The notes beneath the pieces are model-generated. The model searched no databases. It was not told the DNA's origin and saw only the letters and a program-made list of their open reading frames with translations. Shown in pieces: positions 17,677 through 26,612 of a stretch of 64,000 nt of DNA. Both the position numbers and the translations under genes were made by a program. Source of the DNA: Algihabitans albus (lineage in GTDB: Bacteria > Pseudomonadota > Alphaproteobacteria > Kiloniellales > DSM-21159). The stretch lies in contig NZ_QXNY01000002.1 of NCBI RefSeq assembly GCF_003572205.1, positions 186,001 to 250,000 of the forward strand, given 5' to 3'. Numbering within the stretch: the first letter of the stretch is position 1; every line of letters starts with the position of its first letter.

Positions 17677-18813
17677 ATGCTTGAAAGCTTGGTGAACCTG
17701 GAACCCCGTGTGCTGCTGCTCGGCGGCGCCTTGATGATCGGACTGCTGTTCGGTCTGCTGGGCCGCGCCTCAGGCTTCTGCCTGCGCTCGGCCTTGGTCG
17801 AATTCCGGCTTTCTCGCCCGGGTCCCCGTGCCATCGCTTGGGCGGCCGCCCTGCTGACGGCGGTGGCGGGAGCGCAAGTCCTGGCCGGTAGCGGTCGGGT
17901 CGATCTTGCCGAGAGCCTTTATCTCGCGCCCCGCCTGACGCTTGTTTCGATCCTGCTGGGCGGGTTTCTCTTCGGTATCGGGATGGTGTTAGCGCGTGGC
18001 TGCGGCGGTCGGCACCTCGTCCTGGCGTCCGGAGGAAATCTTCGGTCCTGGCTGGTGCTGACCACCCTCGCGCTTTTCGCCTATGCCACGCTCCGCGGGA
18101 TCCTGGCGCCGCTGCGCCTCTGGCTGGAGGGCCTGCTGTCGCTGGAGCTTCAGGCGGCCGGCGACCAGGCCCTGCCCGCCCTGCTGGCGACGCAGACGGG
18201 TTTGGCGCCGCACTATCTAGCGATTGCCGTCGTTGCTCTGCTGGTCGTCGGTCTGGCCGCCCTGTTGCTGCACGGCCTGCGTGCCGAGGCTTGGCGGCCG
18301 GCGGCCTGGGGGCACCTGATGGCGGGGGCGGGGATCGGGCTGCTGGTCCCGCTGGCCTGGATCGTGACCGGGCTCCTGGGCGCCGACGAGTTCGAGCCCG
18401 TGCCGCTGGAGTCCATGACCTTCACGGCCCCGGTGGGCGATGCCCTGCAGTACCTCATGACCTACACCGGCGCGACGGCGGACTTCGGCATCCTGGTCGT
18501 CGGCGGCGTGCTGCTGGGGGCGGTGGTTCTGGCCGTCCTGCGCCGCGACCAGCGACTGGAGAGTTTCGCAACGGCCGGCCAACTGCTGCGCTACCTGTTG
18601 GGTGCCGCTTTGATGGGGTTCGGCGGCGTGCTGGCACTGGGCTGCACCATCGGTGCCGGTCTCAGCGGTGTCAGCACGCTTTCGCTCGGCAGCATGATCG
18701 CGCTGGCCGCGATCGTAGCGGGAGCCCGCGTGGCGCTCCTGATCGAGGCGCGCGGCTCCCGCATCCTGGTCCCGTCGCTCGGACGGGACCGCTGGTCTCC
18801 CTCCAAGAGTTGA
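17677..18813 (+). CDS. YeeE/YedE family membrane transporter (thiosulfate/sulfur uptake type)
   Basis: 378 residues from ATG 17677, with GGAG upstream; a GTG at 17650 would add 9 residues. About nine to ten hydrophobic helices. The paired conserved cysteine motifs of the YeeE/YedE (TsuA) family are visible: GRASGFCLRSALVEF near the N-terminus, ARGCGGRHLVLASGG, and ALGCTIGAGLSG in the second half. Those cysteines relay thiosulfate or other reduced sulfur through the membrane in TsuA. The substrate here is inferred from family only. No TusA-like partner lies beside it. Confidence 0.85.
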   Translation: MLESLVNLEPRVLLLGGALMIGLLFGLLGRASGFCLRSALVEFRLSRPGPRAIAWAAALLTAVAGAQVLAGSGRVDLAESLYLAPRLTLVSILLGGFLFGIGMVLARGCGGRHLVLASGGNLRSWLVLTTLALFAYATLRGILAPLRLWLEGLLSLELQAAGDQALPALLATQTGLAPHYLAIAVVALLVVGLAALLLHGLRAEAWRPAAWGHLMAGAGIGLLVPLAWIVTGLLGADEFEPVPLESMTFTAPVGDALQYLMTYTGATADFGILVVGGVLLGAVVLAVLRRDQRLESFATAGQLLRYLLGAALMGFGGVLALGCTIGAGLSGVSTLSLGSMIALAAIVAGARVALLIEARGSRILVPSLGRDRWSPSKS

Positions 18814-18913
18814 GTGTCGCGAGAAGCTAGGGGTGAGTCCGAGAGCGCACTCAGACCAAGTTTCACTGTGAAAATACGTTGAACTCCCGCGCTCTCGGAT
18901 CAATCTGATCTTC

Positions 18914-19540
18914 ATGGAGAGCCTTGCATCACGTCGGACAGACGGTTTCAGGATCGAGCGGACCATCCGCAAGGATCATCTCGATCTGGCTGTCAGTTAC
19001 TTCTGGGACGCCTTCGGCGCAAAGCTGAAATCCGTTTTGGGGCCTGCCGAGAAGGCGCGTGCGTTTCTGGCGCGCGCCGTCTCTCCCGACTATGCGATCA
19101 GCGCCGTCGGCGCCGGCGGTGACCTGCTTGGCGTCGCCGGTTTCAAGACGCCGACGGGGGCCTTCGTTGGCGGCTCGTTCGACGATCTTGTTCAGGTCTA
19201 CGGACTGTTTGGCGGTGCCTGGCGCGCGCCACTGTTGCACCTGCTCGAGCGGGACTGCGAGGAGGGCGTTCTGCTGATGGACGGCATCTGCGTCAGCCCG
19301 ACAGCGCAGGGGCGGGGGATAGGCTCCGCCCTGCTCGAGGCGACCGTCGCGGAAGCGAGACGGCGCGGGCTCGGTGCCGTTCGTCTCGACGTCGTCGACA
19401 GCAATCCGCGCGCGCGGGCGCTCTACGAGAGACAGAGATTTCGGCCGGTCGGCACGGAACGGCTCGGCGTCTTTCGCCATCTCTTCGGCTTCGCCTCGGC
19501 CACGCAGATGAGGCGACAGGTGCCGCAGCTCACTCCGTAA
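18914..19540 (+). CDS. GNAT-family N-acetyltransferase
   Basis: 208 residues. The acetyl-CoA-binding motif A is clear in the second half (DGICVSPTAQGRGIGSALLEAT), followed by GAVRLDVVDSNPRARALYERQ with the Asn and Tyr typical of motif B. The N-terminal half (VSYFWDAFGAKLKSVLGP) is a variable substrate domain. The acetyl acceptor is unknown. Standalone gene. Confidence 0.88.
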   Translation: MESLASRRTDGFRIERTIRKDHLDLAVSYFWDAFGAKLKSVLGPAEKARAFLARAVSPDYAISAVGAGGDLLGVAGFKTPTGAFVGGSFDDLVQVYGLFGGAWRAPLLHLLERDCEEGVLLMDGICVSPTAQGRGIGSALLEATVAEARRRGLGAVRLDVVDSNPRARALYERQRFRPVGTERLGVFRHLFGFASATQMRRQVPQLTP

Positions 19541-19732
19541 CGTCTTGCCCGGTTGCGGATCGGGTCGCGTGCTCCGGGCGCAGAGATCCGGCGGCGGCTA
19601 AAGCGAAGGCGGCTCCGCGCCAGGCGGGCCAATCCGATGCCAACTGAGAGTCGAAAAGGTTCGCACGCGGCGGCCCAAGGGTCACCTGCGCCGGAACGAC
19701 CACCTGCCGATCGGCCGGACGGCGCAAGCGCC

Positions 19733-19792
19733 TTACGATAGTCTGAGGCGTTCCGGACTGGGTCGACGTTCGAATCCCGCATGGCCCGCCAC
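19733..19792 (-). repeat. dispersed ~57-bp repeat, copy D, inside LysR 3' end
   Basis: On the minus strand TGGCGGGCCATGCG is identical to copy C, and the rest is more weakly similar (ends TATCGTAAGG versus TACGATAATG). It encodes the AGHAG... tail of the LysR protein. Confidence 0.45.
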
Positions 19793-20515
19793 GAGGCTGA
19801 CACCAAATCCTAAGCCGACAAGGTTCATGATGCCCTCACGGCCGAGCCGGTGCCTCCGCACTTTGGCCGGTCGCCCGAGGCCGCTTACTCTGTGGATAAT
19901 GCAGTCGTGAATTTCAGGACCGGGCTCCCGGGCGCCGACCACGAATGTGGAGGCGGCGACATCTTCCCATTTGAGGCGTTCGTAACCGGCGAGCGGTCCA
20001 TCTGCCTGAACGGCAAGAAAGATGTTTTCCTCAACGAGCTTGAGCCCATCGTCCGACCCCGACTCCGGTTCACCGGCAACATGGATCGCATCAATGGTCC
20101 TATGACAAAGCATTGTCATCAGATTGCTTCGATCCGCTTCCCCGAAGCACAGATCTATATCTGTATGGTCGGCTACGAACGCCTCGATCACCTCCCGAAC
20201 GATGCCCTTGGACAGGGAAGCGATCAGGCCGATGAGGAGATGCCCATTACCCGCGACGCCTGCTGTCTGAGCGGTTTCAACGGCCACGCCCAGATCCTTG
20301 AAGAGTGGACGCATCTGGGCCACGAAGCGTGCCCCCGCATGGGTCAGCCTGGCGCCGCTCGGATGACGCTCAAAGAGCGAGACGCCCAGCACATCTTCCA
20401 ACCGCGCGACGCGGCGGCTGACCGCCGACTGGCCGATAGAAAGCGCCTTCGCCGCCTTATGAAAGCTGCCGGCTTCGGCAACGCAGATGACCGCGCCTAA
20501 ATCAAAGAGATCCAT
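19733..20515 (-). CDS. LysR-family regulator with altered C-terminus
   Basis: 260 residues from ATG 20515 (MDLFDLGAVICVAEAGSFHK); a further in-frame start lies at 20590. The winged helix-turn-helix is intact (KALSIGQSAVSRRVARLEDVL). The effector domain runs to NLVGLGFGVSLV, but where relatives continue for 40 or so residues, this protein switches to AGHAGFERRPSPERLRLS and stops. That tail is encoded by a copy of a dispersed repeat (19733-19792), so the gene may have been truncated by it. DNA binding should survive; inducer response may not. No obvious target is divergent from it. Confidence 0.75.
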   Translation of the reverse strand: MDLFDLGAVICVAEAGSFHKAAKALSIGQSAVSRRVARLEDVLGVSLFERHPSGARLTHAGARFVAQMRPLFKDLGVAVETAQTAGVAGNGHLLIGLIASLSKGIVREVIEAFVADHTDIDLCFGEADRSNLMTMLCHRTIDAIHVAGEPESGSDDGLKLVEENIFLAVQADGPLAGYERLKWEDVAASTFVVGAREPGPEIHDCIIHRVSGLGRPAKVRRHRLGREGIMNLVGLGFGVSLVAGHAGFERRPSPERLRLS

Positions 20516-20699
20516 CCGAGACACATCAAATAGATAGGGCGACGTCACGAGCATCTTTCCCAGCTTCAAGTCTTCACTGGCATTGACCAAGATTGGTGCC
20601 GCCGCGCCTCTGTTTCGACGTGCTCCGGACCCCGATTTACTTGCTAATTATCCTTTCTTGATTTTGTCTCCATCGCCCCGAACTGATGCTGTGAATCAG

Positions 20700-21049
20700 T
20701 CACGGCGCTGGACCGGACTCTTGGCAGCCGACGTAAGATCTCGATCTTCGCAAGTTCGTCACCTGAAACAGCGCGCCCAGTGCGGCCACTGCGGCGGCGG
20801 CCGTTGCCAGAGTCCAGGTTGGCATTTGCATGAGGAGGAGGATGCCTCCAGCAGCCGCTCCAATCGCACTGCCAAGATACAAAGCGCACTCGTTAAGGGC
20901 GGCAGCTTGCCAGTCTCGCCACAGGCGTTCGATCTTGGACTTTGGCTCTCCGGTGGTAGGGTTGCGAAATCCTTGATCCTGCTTTTCGCCGCCTTGGTCT
21001 TCGCCGCTTCGGTCCTCGCGGCGGCGATGGCGTCTCGCAGTCGGCTCAT
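20700..21049 (-). pseudogene. small membrane protein gene with apparent frameshift
   Basis: Starting at ATG 21049 the frame reads MSRLRDAIAAARTEAAKTKA and loses sense after about residue 36. A different frame then continues with SKIERLWRDWQAAALNECA and two hydrophobic segments (ALYLGSAIGAAAGGILLLM; LATAAAAVAALGALFQV) to a stop at 20700. The two halves look like one protein of about 115 residues split by a frameshift near 20940. Whether this is decay or a sequencing error cannot be decided here. Confidence 0.45.
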
Positions 21050-21183
21050 GCGGCGATGTTACAGCGCGAGGTCGGCGAGCCCGCCCGCTCTTCGACCGCG
21101 CTCTGACAGTTCGACCGCAATCGAAGCTTTGATCGCGCATCTTGAGATAAACCGGTCTTCCAGTGCCGAGGAGGACCGTCGCC

Positions 21184-21513
21184 ATGCTCACCTGTGTCAT
21201 CCGCTATCATATCGATCCGAACAAACGGAAGCTCTTTGCGGAATATGCTCGCAACTGGGGCCAGGCCATTCCCCGCTGCGGCGCCGAGCTGATCGGATAC
21301 TATGCGCCATATGAGGGCTCCAGCACGCTGGCTTACGGGATTTACTCCATCGCCAGCCTTGCGGATTACGACGCCTATCGCGCCCGCCTTGCGGAGGACC
21401 CACTTGGGCGCGAGAACTATGCCTTCGCCCGTCGGGAGAGATTTCTGCTGCGCGAAGACCGAACCTTCCTGAAACTCGTTTCGACCCCGCGCGGGCCTGG
21501 AGAAGCAGAGTGA
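21184..21513 (+). CDS. NIPSNAP-family protein
   Basis: 109 residues from ATG 21184, with GAGGA upstream. MLTCVIRYHIDPNKRKLFAEYARNW matches the start of the NIPSNAP/ferredoxin-like alpha-beta barrel domain. The family resembles antibiotic-biosynthesis monooxygenases, but its biochemical role is unsettled. Its stop codon overlaps the GTG start of the next gene by 4 bp (GTGA), so the two are translationally coupled and may form a heterodimer. Confidence 0.82.
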   Translation: MLTCVIRYHIDPNKRKLFAEYARNWGQAIPRCGAELIGYYAPYEGSSTLAYGIYSIASLADYDAYRARLAEDPLGRENYAFARRERFLLREDRTFLKLVSTPRGPGEAE

Positions 21514-21857
21514 TCGCTGTTATTTTCGAAGTCGAACCGGCCGAGGGCCGCAAAGACGAGTATCTCGACATCGCTGCGGAGATGCGGCCCCTGCTCGATC
21601 AGATCGAGGGGTTCATCTCGGTCGAGCGGTTTCAGAGTCTCACCGATCCCAAGAAGATCCTGTCGCTTTCATTCTTCGCCGACGAAGACGCGATCAGGCA
21701 GTGGCGCACGCTCAGTGCCCATCGCGGCGCTCAGGCGAAGGGGCGTGCCGGCATTTTCGCCGGCTATCGCCTGCGCATCGCCGGTGTCATCCGCGACTAC
21801 GGCATGTTCGACCGCGCCGAAGCTCCTGAAGACAGTAAAGCGGCTCACCGGGCCTAG
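21510..21857 (+). CDS. antibiotic biosynthesis monooxygenase (ABM) domain protein
   Basis: 115 residues from GTG 21510 in the GTGA overlap. MIAVIFEVEPAEGRKDEYL, then GFISVERFQSL and LSFFADEDAIRQWR, are standard ABM dimeric alpha-beta-barrel features. Members act as cofactor-free monooxygenases or heme-handling proteins; the role here is open. The gene ends just before a dispersed hairpin element. Confidence 0.85.
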   Translation: MIAVIFEVEPAEGRKDEYLDIAAEMRPLLDQIEGFISVERFQSLTDPKKILSLSFFADEDAIRQWRTLSAHRGAQAKGRAGIFAGYRLRIAGVIRDYGMFDRAEAPEDSKAAHRA

Positions 21858-21913
21858 AGCAGGATCGCCCTGGGCGGACTCGCTTTGGCGATCCCACCTA
21901 GGGCGTGAATCCT

Positions 21914-21988
21914 ACTCTCACCATCAATTTAGAGGGCGATTCACGTCTCAGGCGGAAGCGAAGCGCTTCCGCCTGAGACGATCGCGCT
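21914..21988. repeat. dispersed palindromic element, copy 1
   Basis: A 75-bp unit almost identical to 43978-44052. Its core is a perfect 17-bp stem (21944-21960 pairing with 21964-21980) around loop AAG, with an outer GCGAT/ATCGC pair. It lies in the 363-base gap between the ABM gene and gdhA, where no gene was seen. It could act as a terminator or be a REP-like element. Confidence 0.8.
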
Positions 21989-22220
21989 CTAGGTGCGAAG
22001 GCGGCTGCCTGCGACGAGGCGCTGAAGGACTCGCATCGTGCAGTCTTCTGGCGCCCTGCGGTTCCCTCCTGTTCCCAGGAACGGATTACGTCTGGAAGCT
22101 GTTCGCCCTTGTCCTAAATCTCGTCTAGCGGAAGTGCGCCGACTGTTTCGGCCGCGCGCGGCGGGCGACAGGGTATGAACCTGCCCGTCCATACCCATCA
22201 ACCGAATTGCAGGAGACTCG

Positions 22221-23564
22221 ATGCCTGAGCCGATCAAACTCGACGACTTCATGGACTGGATCGCGGAGCGCAGTCCAGAACAGACGGAGTTCCATCAGAC
22301 GGTTCATGAAGTTGTGCAGTCGGTGCTGCCTTGCGTGAACGACAACCCGGATTATCTACGGGCGCGCATTCTCTATCGCCTCGTTGAGCCGGACCGGATC
22401 GTCAGCTTTCGGGTCGCCTGGGCGGACGACCGAAACGATGTGCAGGTCAATCGCGGCTACCGGGTGCAGTTCTGCAACGCGATCGGGCCCTACAAAGGCG
22501 GCTTGCGCTTCCACTCCAGCGTGACCGAGAGCATTCTGAAGTTTCTCGGCTTCGAACAGATCTTCAAAAATGCGCTCACGGGCCTGCCCATGGGCGGCGC
22601 CAAGGGCGGTTCCGACTTCGATCCCAGAGGTCGTTCGTCCGGCGAGATCATGCGGTTCTGCCAGAGCTTCATGACCGAGCTCTATCGCCACATCGGCCCG
22701 GATGTCGACGTTCCGGCGGGCGACATCGGCGTGGGCGAGGCCGAGATCGGCTATCTCTTCGGGCAGTACAAGCGGATCACCGGGCACTTCAACGGAACCC
22801 TGACGGGCAAGGGCCTGGAGTTCGGCGGGAGCTGCATGCGTCCGGAGGCGACGGGTTATGGAGCGGTCTACTTTTTGGAAGACATGCTGCATAGCCGCGA
22901 TGATGCGATCGAGGGGCGGTCCGTCGTCGTCTCGGGGGCCGGCAATGTCGCGACCCACGCCGCCGAGAAGATCCTGCACCGCGGCGGCAAGGTTCTCACC
23001 CTCTCGGACTCCGGCGGATTTCTGCACGACGAGGATGGACTGACCGAGGAGAAGATCGCCTGGGTGCGCAAGCACAAGGCCAGGCACGGCGCCAGCCTCG
23101 CCGACTACGTCGGGGAATTCGGCGGCGAGTGGCATGAGGACAAGAAACCTTGGGGCGTCGACTGCGATGTCGCGCTGCCTTGCGCGACACAAGACGAGTT
23201 GGGGCAGGAGGATGCGAAGCGTCTGGCAAACAACGGCTGTATCGCAGTCGTGGAGGGCGCCAACCGACCGCTGACCATAGATGCGTTTCAGGTTGTCAAA
23301 GACGCCGATGTTCTCTTCGGACCGGGTAAGGCGGCGAACGCCGGTGGTGTCGCGATGTCCGGTCTTGAGATGAGTCAGAACTCGGCCCGCCTGAGCCGGA
23401 GCGCAGAAGACCTGCGCACAGCGCTGCGACAGATCATGCGCGACATCCACAATACCTGTGCCGAGCATGGCGAGGGCAAGCAGGGCGTCGACTACGCCAA
23501 GGGCGCCAACGTCGCCGGCTTTCGAAAGGTAGCCGACGCGCTTCTGGCGTTCGGGGTGGTTTGA
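22221..23564 (+). CDS. gdhA: NADP-specific glutamate dehydrogenase
   Basis: 447 residues, the size of the hexameric bacterial enzyme; an AGGAG ribosome site precedes the ATG. Motifs in order: YKGGLRFHSS, the catalytic-lysine segment GLPMGGAKGGSDFDP, VPAGDIGVGEAEIGY, and a Rossmann domain (VVSGAGNVATHAAEK). It interconverts 2-oxoglutarate plus ammonia and glutamate in the cytoplasm. It is convergent with the amino-acid ABC transporter operon, so ammonia assimilation and amino-acid uptake genes are neighbours here. Confidence 0.95.
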   Translation: MPEPIKLDDFMDWIAERSPEQTEFHQTVHEVVQSVLPCVNDNPDYLRARILYRLVEPDRIVSFRVAWADDRNDVQVNRGYRVQFCNAIGPYKGGLRFHSSVTESILKFLGFEQIFKNALTGLPMGGAKGGSDFDPRGRSSGEIMRFCQSFMTELYRHIGPDVDVPAGDIGVGEAEIGYLFGQYKRITGHFNGTLTGKGLEFGGSCMRPEATGYGAVYFLEDMLHSRDDAIEGRSVVVSGAGNVATHAAEKILHRGGKVLTLSDSGGFLHDEDGLTEEKIAWVRKHKARHGASLADYVGEFGGEWHEDKKPWGVDCDVALPCATQDELGQEDAKRLANNGCIAVVEGANRPLTIDAFQVVKDADVLFGPGKAANAGGVAMSGLEMSQNSARLSRSAEDLRTALRQIMRDIHNTCAEHGEGKQGVDYAKGANVAGFRKVADALLAFGVV

Positions 23565-23614
23565 GGGCGGGGGGCTTCGCCTCCGGGGTCCTGTTCGCCT
23601 TAGTACTGGACTTG

Positions 23615-24346
23615 CTAGTGCAGGACTTGGGCTAGGAAGCTCCGGGCCTCTTGGGAGCGGGGCGCGTCGAAGAAGCGGTCCGGCGGGCCCTGCTCGACGA
23701 TGCAGCCGGAGGCCATGAACACCACGCGATCGGCGACGTTGCGGGCGAAGCCCATCTCATGGGTGACGCAGACCATGGTGCGTCCCTCGCGCGAGAGCGC
23801 CTCCATGAGCTGAAGCACTTCGTGAATCATCTCGGGATCGAGCGCCGAGGTGGGCTCATCGAACAGCAGGATTTCGGGCTCCATCATCAGGGTGCGAGTG
23901 ATGGCCACCCGCTGTTGCTGACCGCCCGAGAGCTGACCGGGAAACTTCCGCGCCTGGTCGGCGAGGCCGACCCGCTCGAGGAGCGCCATGGCGCGTGCCT
24001 CCGCCTCCCTCTGGGACAGACCGAGCAGGTGTTCCGGCGCCAGGGTGAGATTGTCGAGTACGGTGAGGTGGGTGAAGAGGTTGAAGGACTGGAAGACCAT
24101 GCCGACACGGCGGCGCACCGCCGCCACCGAGTCGGCACCCGCGAGCCGGATGCCGGCGACGGTGAGTTCGCCTTCGTCGATGGACTCGAGGCTGTTGATG
24201 GTCCGGATCAGGGTAGACTTTCCCGAGCCGGACGGACCGCAGATGATCAGAGTCTCGCCTTCCTCGACCGTCAGTTCCACGTCGCGCAGGGCGTGCAGCG
24301 CCGTGCCGTACCATTTGTTGACGGCGCGCAGGGAGATCGCGGTCAT
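23615..24346 (-). CDS. aapP: amino-acid ABC transporter ATP-binding protein
   Basis: 243 residues from ATG 24346 in a 4-bp overlap with aapM. Walker A GPSGSGKST, signature LSGGQQQR, Walker B ILLFDEPTSALD and the switch histidine (CVTHEM) are all intact. The sequence belongs to the polar amino-acid (GlnQ/AapP) group. It energises uptake through AapQ/AapM and is the last gene of the minus-strand operon starting at 29565. Confidence 0.93.
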   Translation of the reverse strand: MTAISLRAVNKWYGTALHALRDVELTVEEGETLIICGPSGSGKSTLIRTINSLESIDEGELTVAGIRLAGADSVAAVRRRVGMVFQSFNLFTHLTVLDNLTLAPEHLLGLSQREAEARAMALLERVGLADQARKFPGQLSGGQQQRVAITRTLMMEPEILLFDEPTSALDPEMIHEVLQLMEALSREGRTMVCVTHEMGFARNVADRVVFMASGCIVEQGPPDRFFDAPRSQEARSFLAQVLH

Positions 24347-25458
24347 GGCGGAGTCCGTCTGTCGGTGTCGATCCGTCGCTCGATCCAAAGGGCATAGCGG
24401 GACATGGCCCAGCAGAAGGCGAAGTAGACCAGGACGATGAAAAGATAGGCCTCGAGCGCATAGCGGATCCAGAGCGGGTCTTCGAGCGAGGCCTTGGTGG
24501 CGCCGAGGAAGTCGAAGAGTCCGATGACGGCGACGAAGCTGGTGTTCTTGAAGGCTCGAATGATGTCGTTGACCAGTGCCGGCACCACGATGCGCAGGGC
24601 CTGGGGCAGAATGACCTTGATCATCATCGGCCAGTAGGAGAGACCGAGCGAGCGGGCGCCCTCATACTGGCCCTTGGACAACGCCTGCAGGCCGCCCCGC
24701 ACGATCTCCGCCGCGTAGGCACCGAAAAAGAGAACCATGCCGACGAGGGCGCGCACGAACTTGTCGACGGTGACGCCTTCGCCGAGAAAGAGCGGCAGGA
24801 TGAGCGAGGCCATGAAGAGGACGGCGAGCAGCGGCAGGCCGCGAAACAGCTCGATGGTGCCGATACAGACGAGACGGAAGGCTTTCATCTCGCTGTTGCG
24901 GCCGAGGGCGAGCAGCAGGGCCAGCGGCAGACCCAGGCTGACCGTGCCGGCCGAAAGAATCAGGGTCAGCGGCAGACCGCCCCAGTCGCTGGTTGAGAGC
25001 TGGGTGAGACCCCACCCCCCCAGCATCAGCCAGAGAGCGACGGCAAGCGTGCCGGTCCAGAGCCAGGCCAGGTGGATGGACCAGAAGCGTGGCATCGCGG
25101 AAACGCAGAAGGCCAGGATGATCAGAAGGCTCGCCATGGCGGCGCGCCAGTGCTGTTCATAGGGAAAGGCGCCGAAGAACATGACGCGATGCTTTTCCGC
25201 GACCACCGCCCAGCAGGCACCTGCGTCCGGCGTTGCGCAGGCGGCCGGATCGGCCGGAGACCAGACGGCGCCGACGAGCGCCCAGTCGAGGAAGCGAGGG
25301 AGCAGGAGGAGCAGGGCCGTGCCGAGGAGGAGCGTCACGAGGCTCTGCAGGGGCGTAGGGAAATAGATGGCGCGCAGGCGGACAAGCCAACCGCTGTCGC
25401 GCCGGGGCGCTTCCCGGGGGGCGACGATCGGGCTGACGATATGGCCGGCGTGGCTCAT
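24343..25458 (-). CDS. aapM: amino-acid ABC transporter permease
   Basis: 371 residues from ATG 25458 (MSHAGHIVSP), overlapping the aapQ stop by 4 bp. Multiple hydrophobic helices are present. The EAA-type loop contacting the ATPase reads EGARSLGLSYWPMMIKVILPQALR. The long N-terminal extension before the permease core is typical of AapM. It forms the heteromeric channel with AapQ for general L-amino-acid uptake. Confidence 0.92.
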   Translation of the reverse strand: MSHAGHIVSPIVAPREAPRRDSGWLVRLRAIYFPTPLQSLVTLLLGTALLLLLPRFLDWALVGAVWSPADPAACATPDAGACWAVVAEKHRVMFFGAFPYEQHWRAAMASLLIILAFCVSAMPRFWSIHLAWLWTGTLAVALWLMLGGWGLTQLSTSDWGGLPLTLILSAGTVSLGLPLALLLALGRNSEMKAFRLVCIGTIELFRGLPLLAVLFMASLILPLFLGEGVTVDKFVRALVGMVLFFGAYAAEIVRGGLQALSKGQYEGARSLGLSYWPMMIKVILPQALRIVVPALVNDIIRAFKNTSFVAVIGLFDFLGATKASLEDPLWIRYALEAYLFIVLVYFAFCWAMSRYALWIERRIDTDRRTPP

Positions 25459-26579
25459 CGTTCGGTGATCATGGTCATCTTGTTGAAGCCGTTCGCGAGA
25501 GCGCTCATGCCGATCGCTGTGAGCAGATAAAGGACGCCCATGATGGCCACGCATTCGATCGCTTGACCGGTGAGCGTCGCCAGCGAATTGGAGACGTTGA
25601 AGAGTTCGGGGTAGCCGATGGCGACGCCGAGCGACGAGTTCTTGACGAGCGAGATGTATTGCGCCGCCGCCACCGGCACGATGACGCGCAGCGCCTGAGG
25701 TATCTTGACCGACAAAAGCACTTTGCCCGTAGGCAGGCCGAGTGTGTCGGCGGCTTCGATCTGACCCTTGTCGACGCTGGTGAGGCCGGCGCGGACGATC
25801 TCCGCGATGAAGGAAGCGATGTAGCAGCCGAGACCGAGGAAGAGGGCGAGGAATTCGGGTGAAACAACCACGCCGCCGGTGAAATTGAACCCGGTCAGCT
25901 CGGGACGGGAGATCCCGAAAAGCGCAACCGAAACCGCGAGCAGGAGAAGCGGTAGGGCGATGCAGAGTGCGATGGCCTTGCCCCGCCAGCGGCGACGGCC
26001 GGGCAGGCAGAGCAGGATCAGCGCGGTGACGAAACCCACGCCGAGGGCGGTCGCCGCCAGAGCGCCGGCCGTCGGATCGGCGAGCCAGGCAAGGGCGAGG
26101 CCGCGATTTGAGAGATAGAAGCCGCCGCCAAAGTCGAAAGCGTTGCGGATATTGGGCAGCATGATGATGAAGGTGTACCAGAAGATGATCTGGATCAGCT
26201 GAGGCGTATTGCGGAAGAGCTCGACGTAGAGTCCCGCGAAGACCGAAAGCAGACGGTTGCGCGACATCCGCGCGAGCCCGATCAGCACGCCCAACACCGT
26301 GGCCAGGATGATGGCCGACAAGGAAACGTAGACGGTGTTGGCCAGCCCCGCGAGAAAAGCCTGGGCGACCGAAGCGCCAGGATCGAAGGGGATGATCGAT
26401 TCCGAGAGGGCGAAGCCCGAGGGCTCGTCCAGGAAGCCGAAGCCGGTGGAGATGCCGCGCTCCTCCAGAGCCTGCCGCGCATTGCGGAAGGCGGTGACGG
26501 CCAGAAGCGCGAGGCCGCCCACCAGCAGGCTCTGGAAGATCCAGGACCTGACGTCCTTGTTGTTGAAGACCTTGCCCAC
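25455..26579 (-). CDS. aapQ: amino-acid ABC transporter permease
   Basis: 374 residues from GTG 26579. Hydrophobic helices flank the permease domain. The coupling loop contains EAADTLGLPTGKVLLSVKIPQALR, and the segment ELFRNTPQLIQIIFWY is strongly conserved in this family. The periplasmic loop between helices is long, as in AapQ. Stop overlaps the aapM start. It pairs with AapM in the inner membrane. Confidence 0.92.
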   Translation of the reverse strand: MGKVFNNKDVRSWIFQSLLVGGLALLAVTAFRNARQALEERGISTGFGFLDEPSGFALSESIIPFDPGASVAQAFLAGLANTVYVSLSAIILATVLGVLIGLARMSRNRLLSVFAGLYVELFRNTPQLIQIIFWYTFIIMLPNIRNAFDFGGGFYLSNRGLALAWLADPTAGALAATALGVGFVTALILLCLPGRRRWRGKAIALCIALPLLLLAVSVALFGISRPELTGFNFTGGVVVSPEFLALFLGLGCYIASFIAEIVRAGLTSVDKGQIEAADTLGLPTGKVLLSVKIPQALRVIVPVAAAQYISLVKNSSLGVAIGYPELFNVSNSLATLTGQAIECVAIMGVLYLLTAIGMSALANGFNKMTMITER

Positions 26580-26612
26580 GGGCCGCCCCTCTCGGTCGCG
26601 TGGCCTGCGGGA

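Noticed and set aside
19760-19795. TTCGAATC followed by a CCA-like end, resembling a tRNA T-loop
   Set aside because: The expected T-stem does not pair and no anticodon arm or 5' half is found upstream; better explained as a copy of the dispersed repeat.
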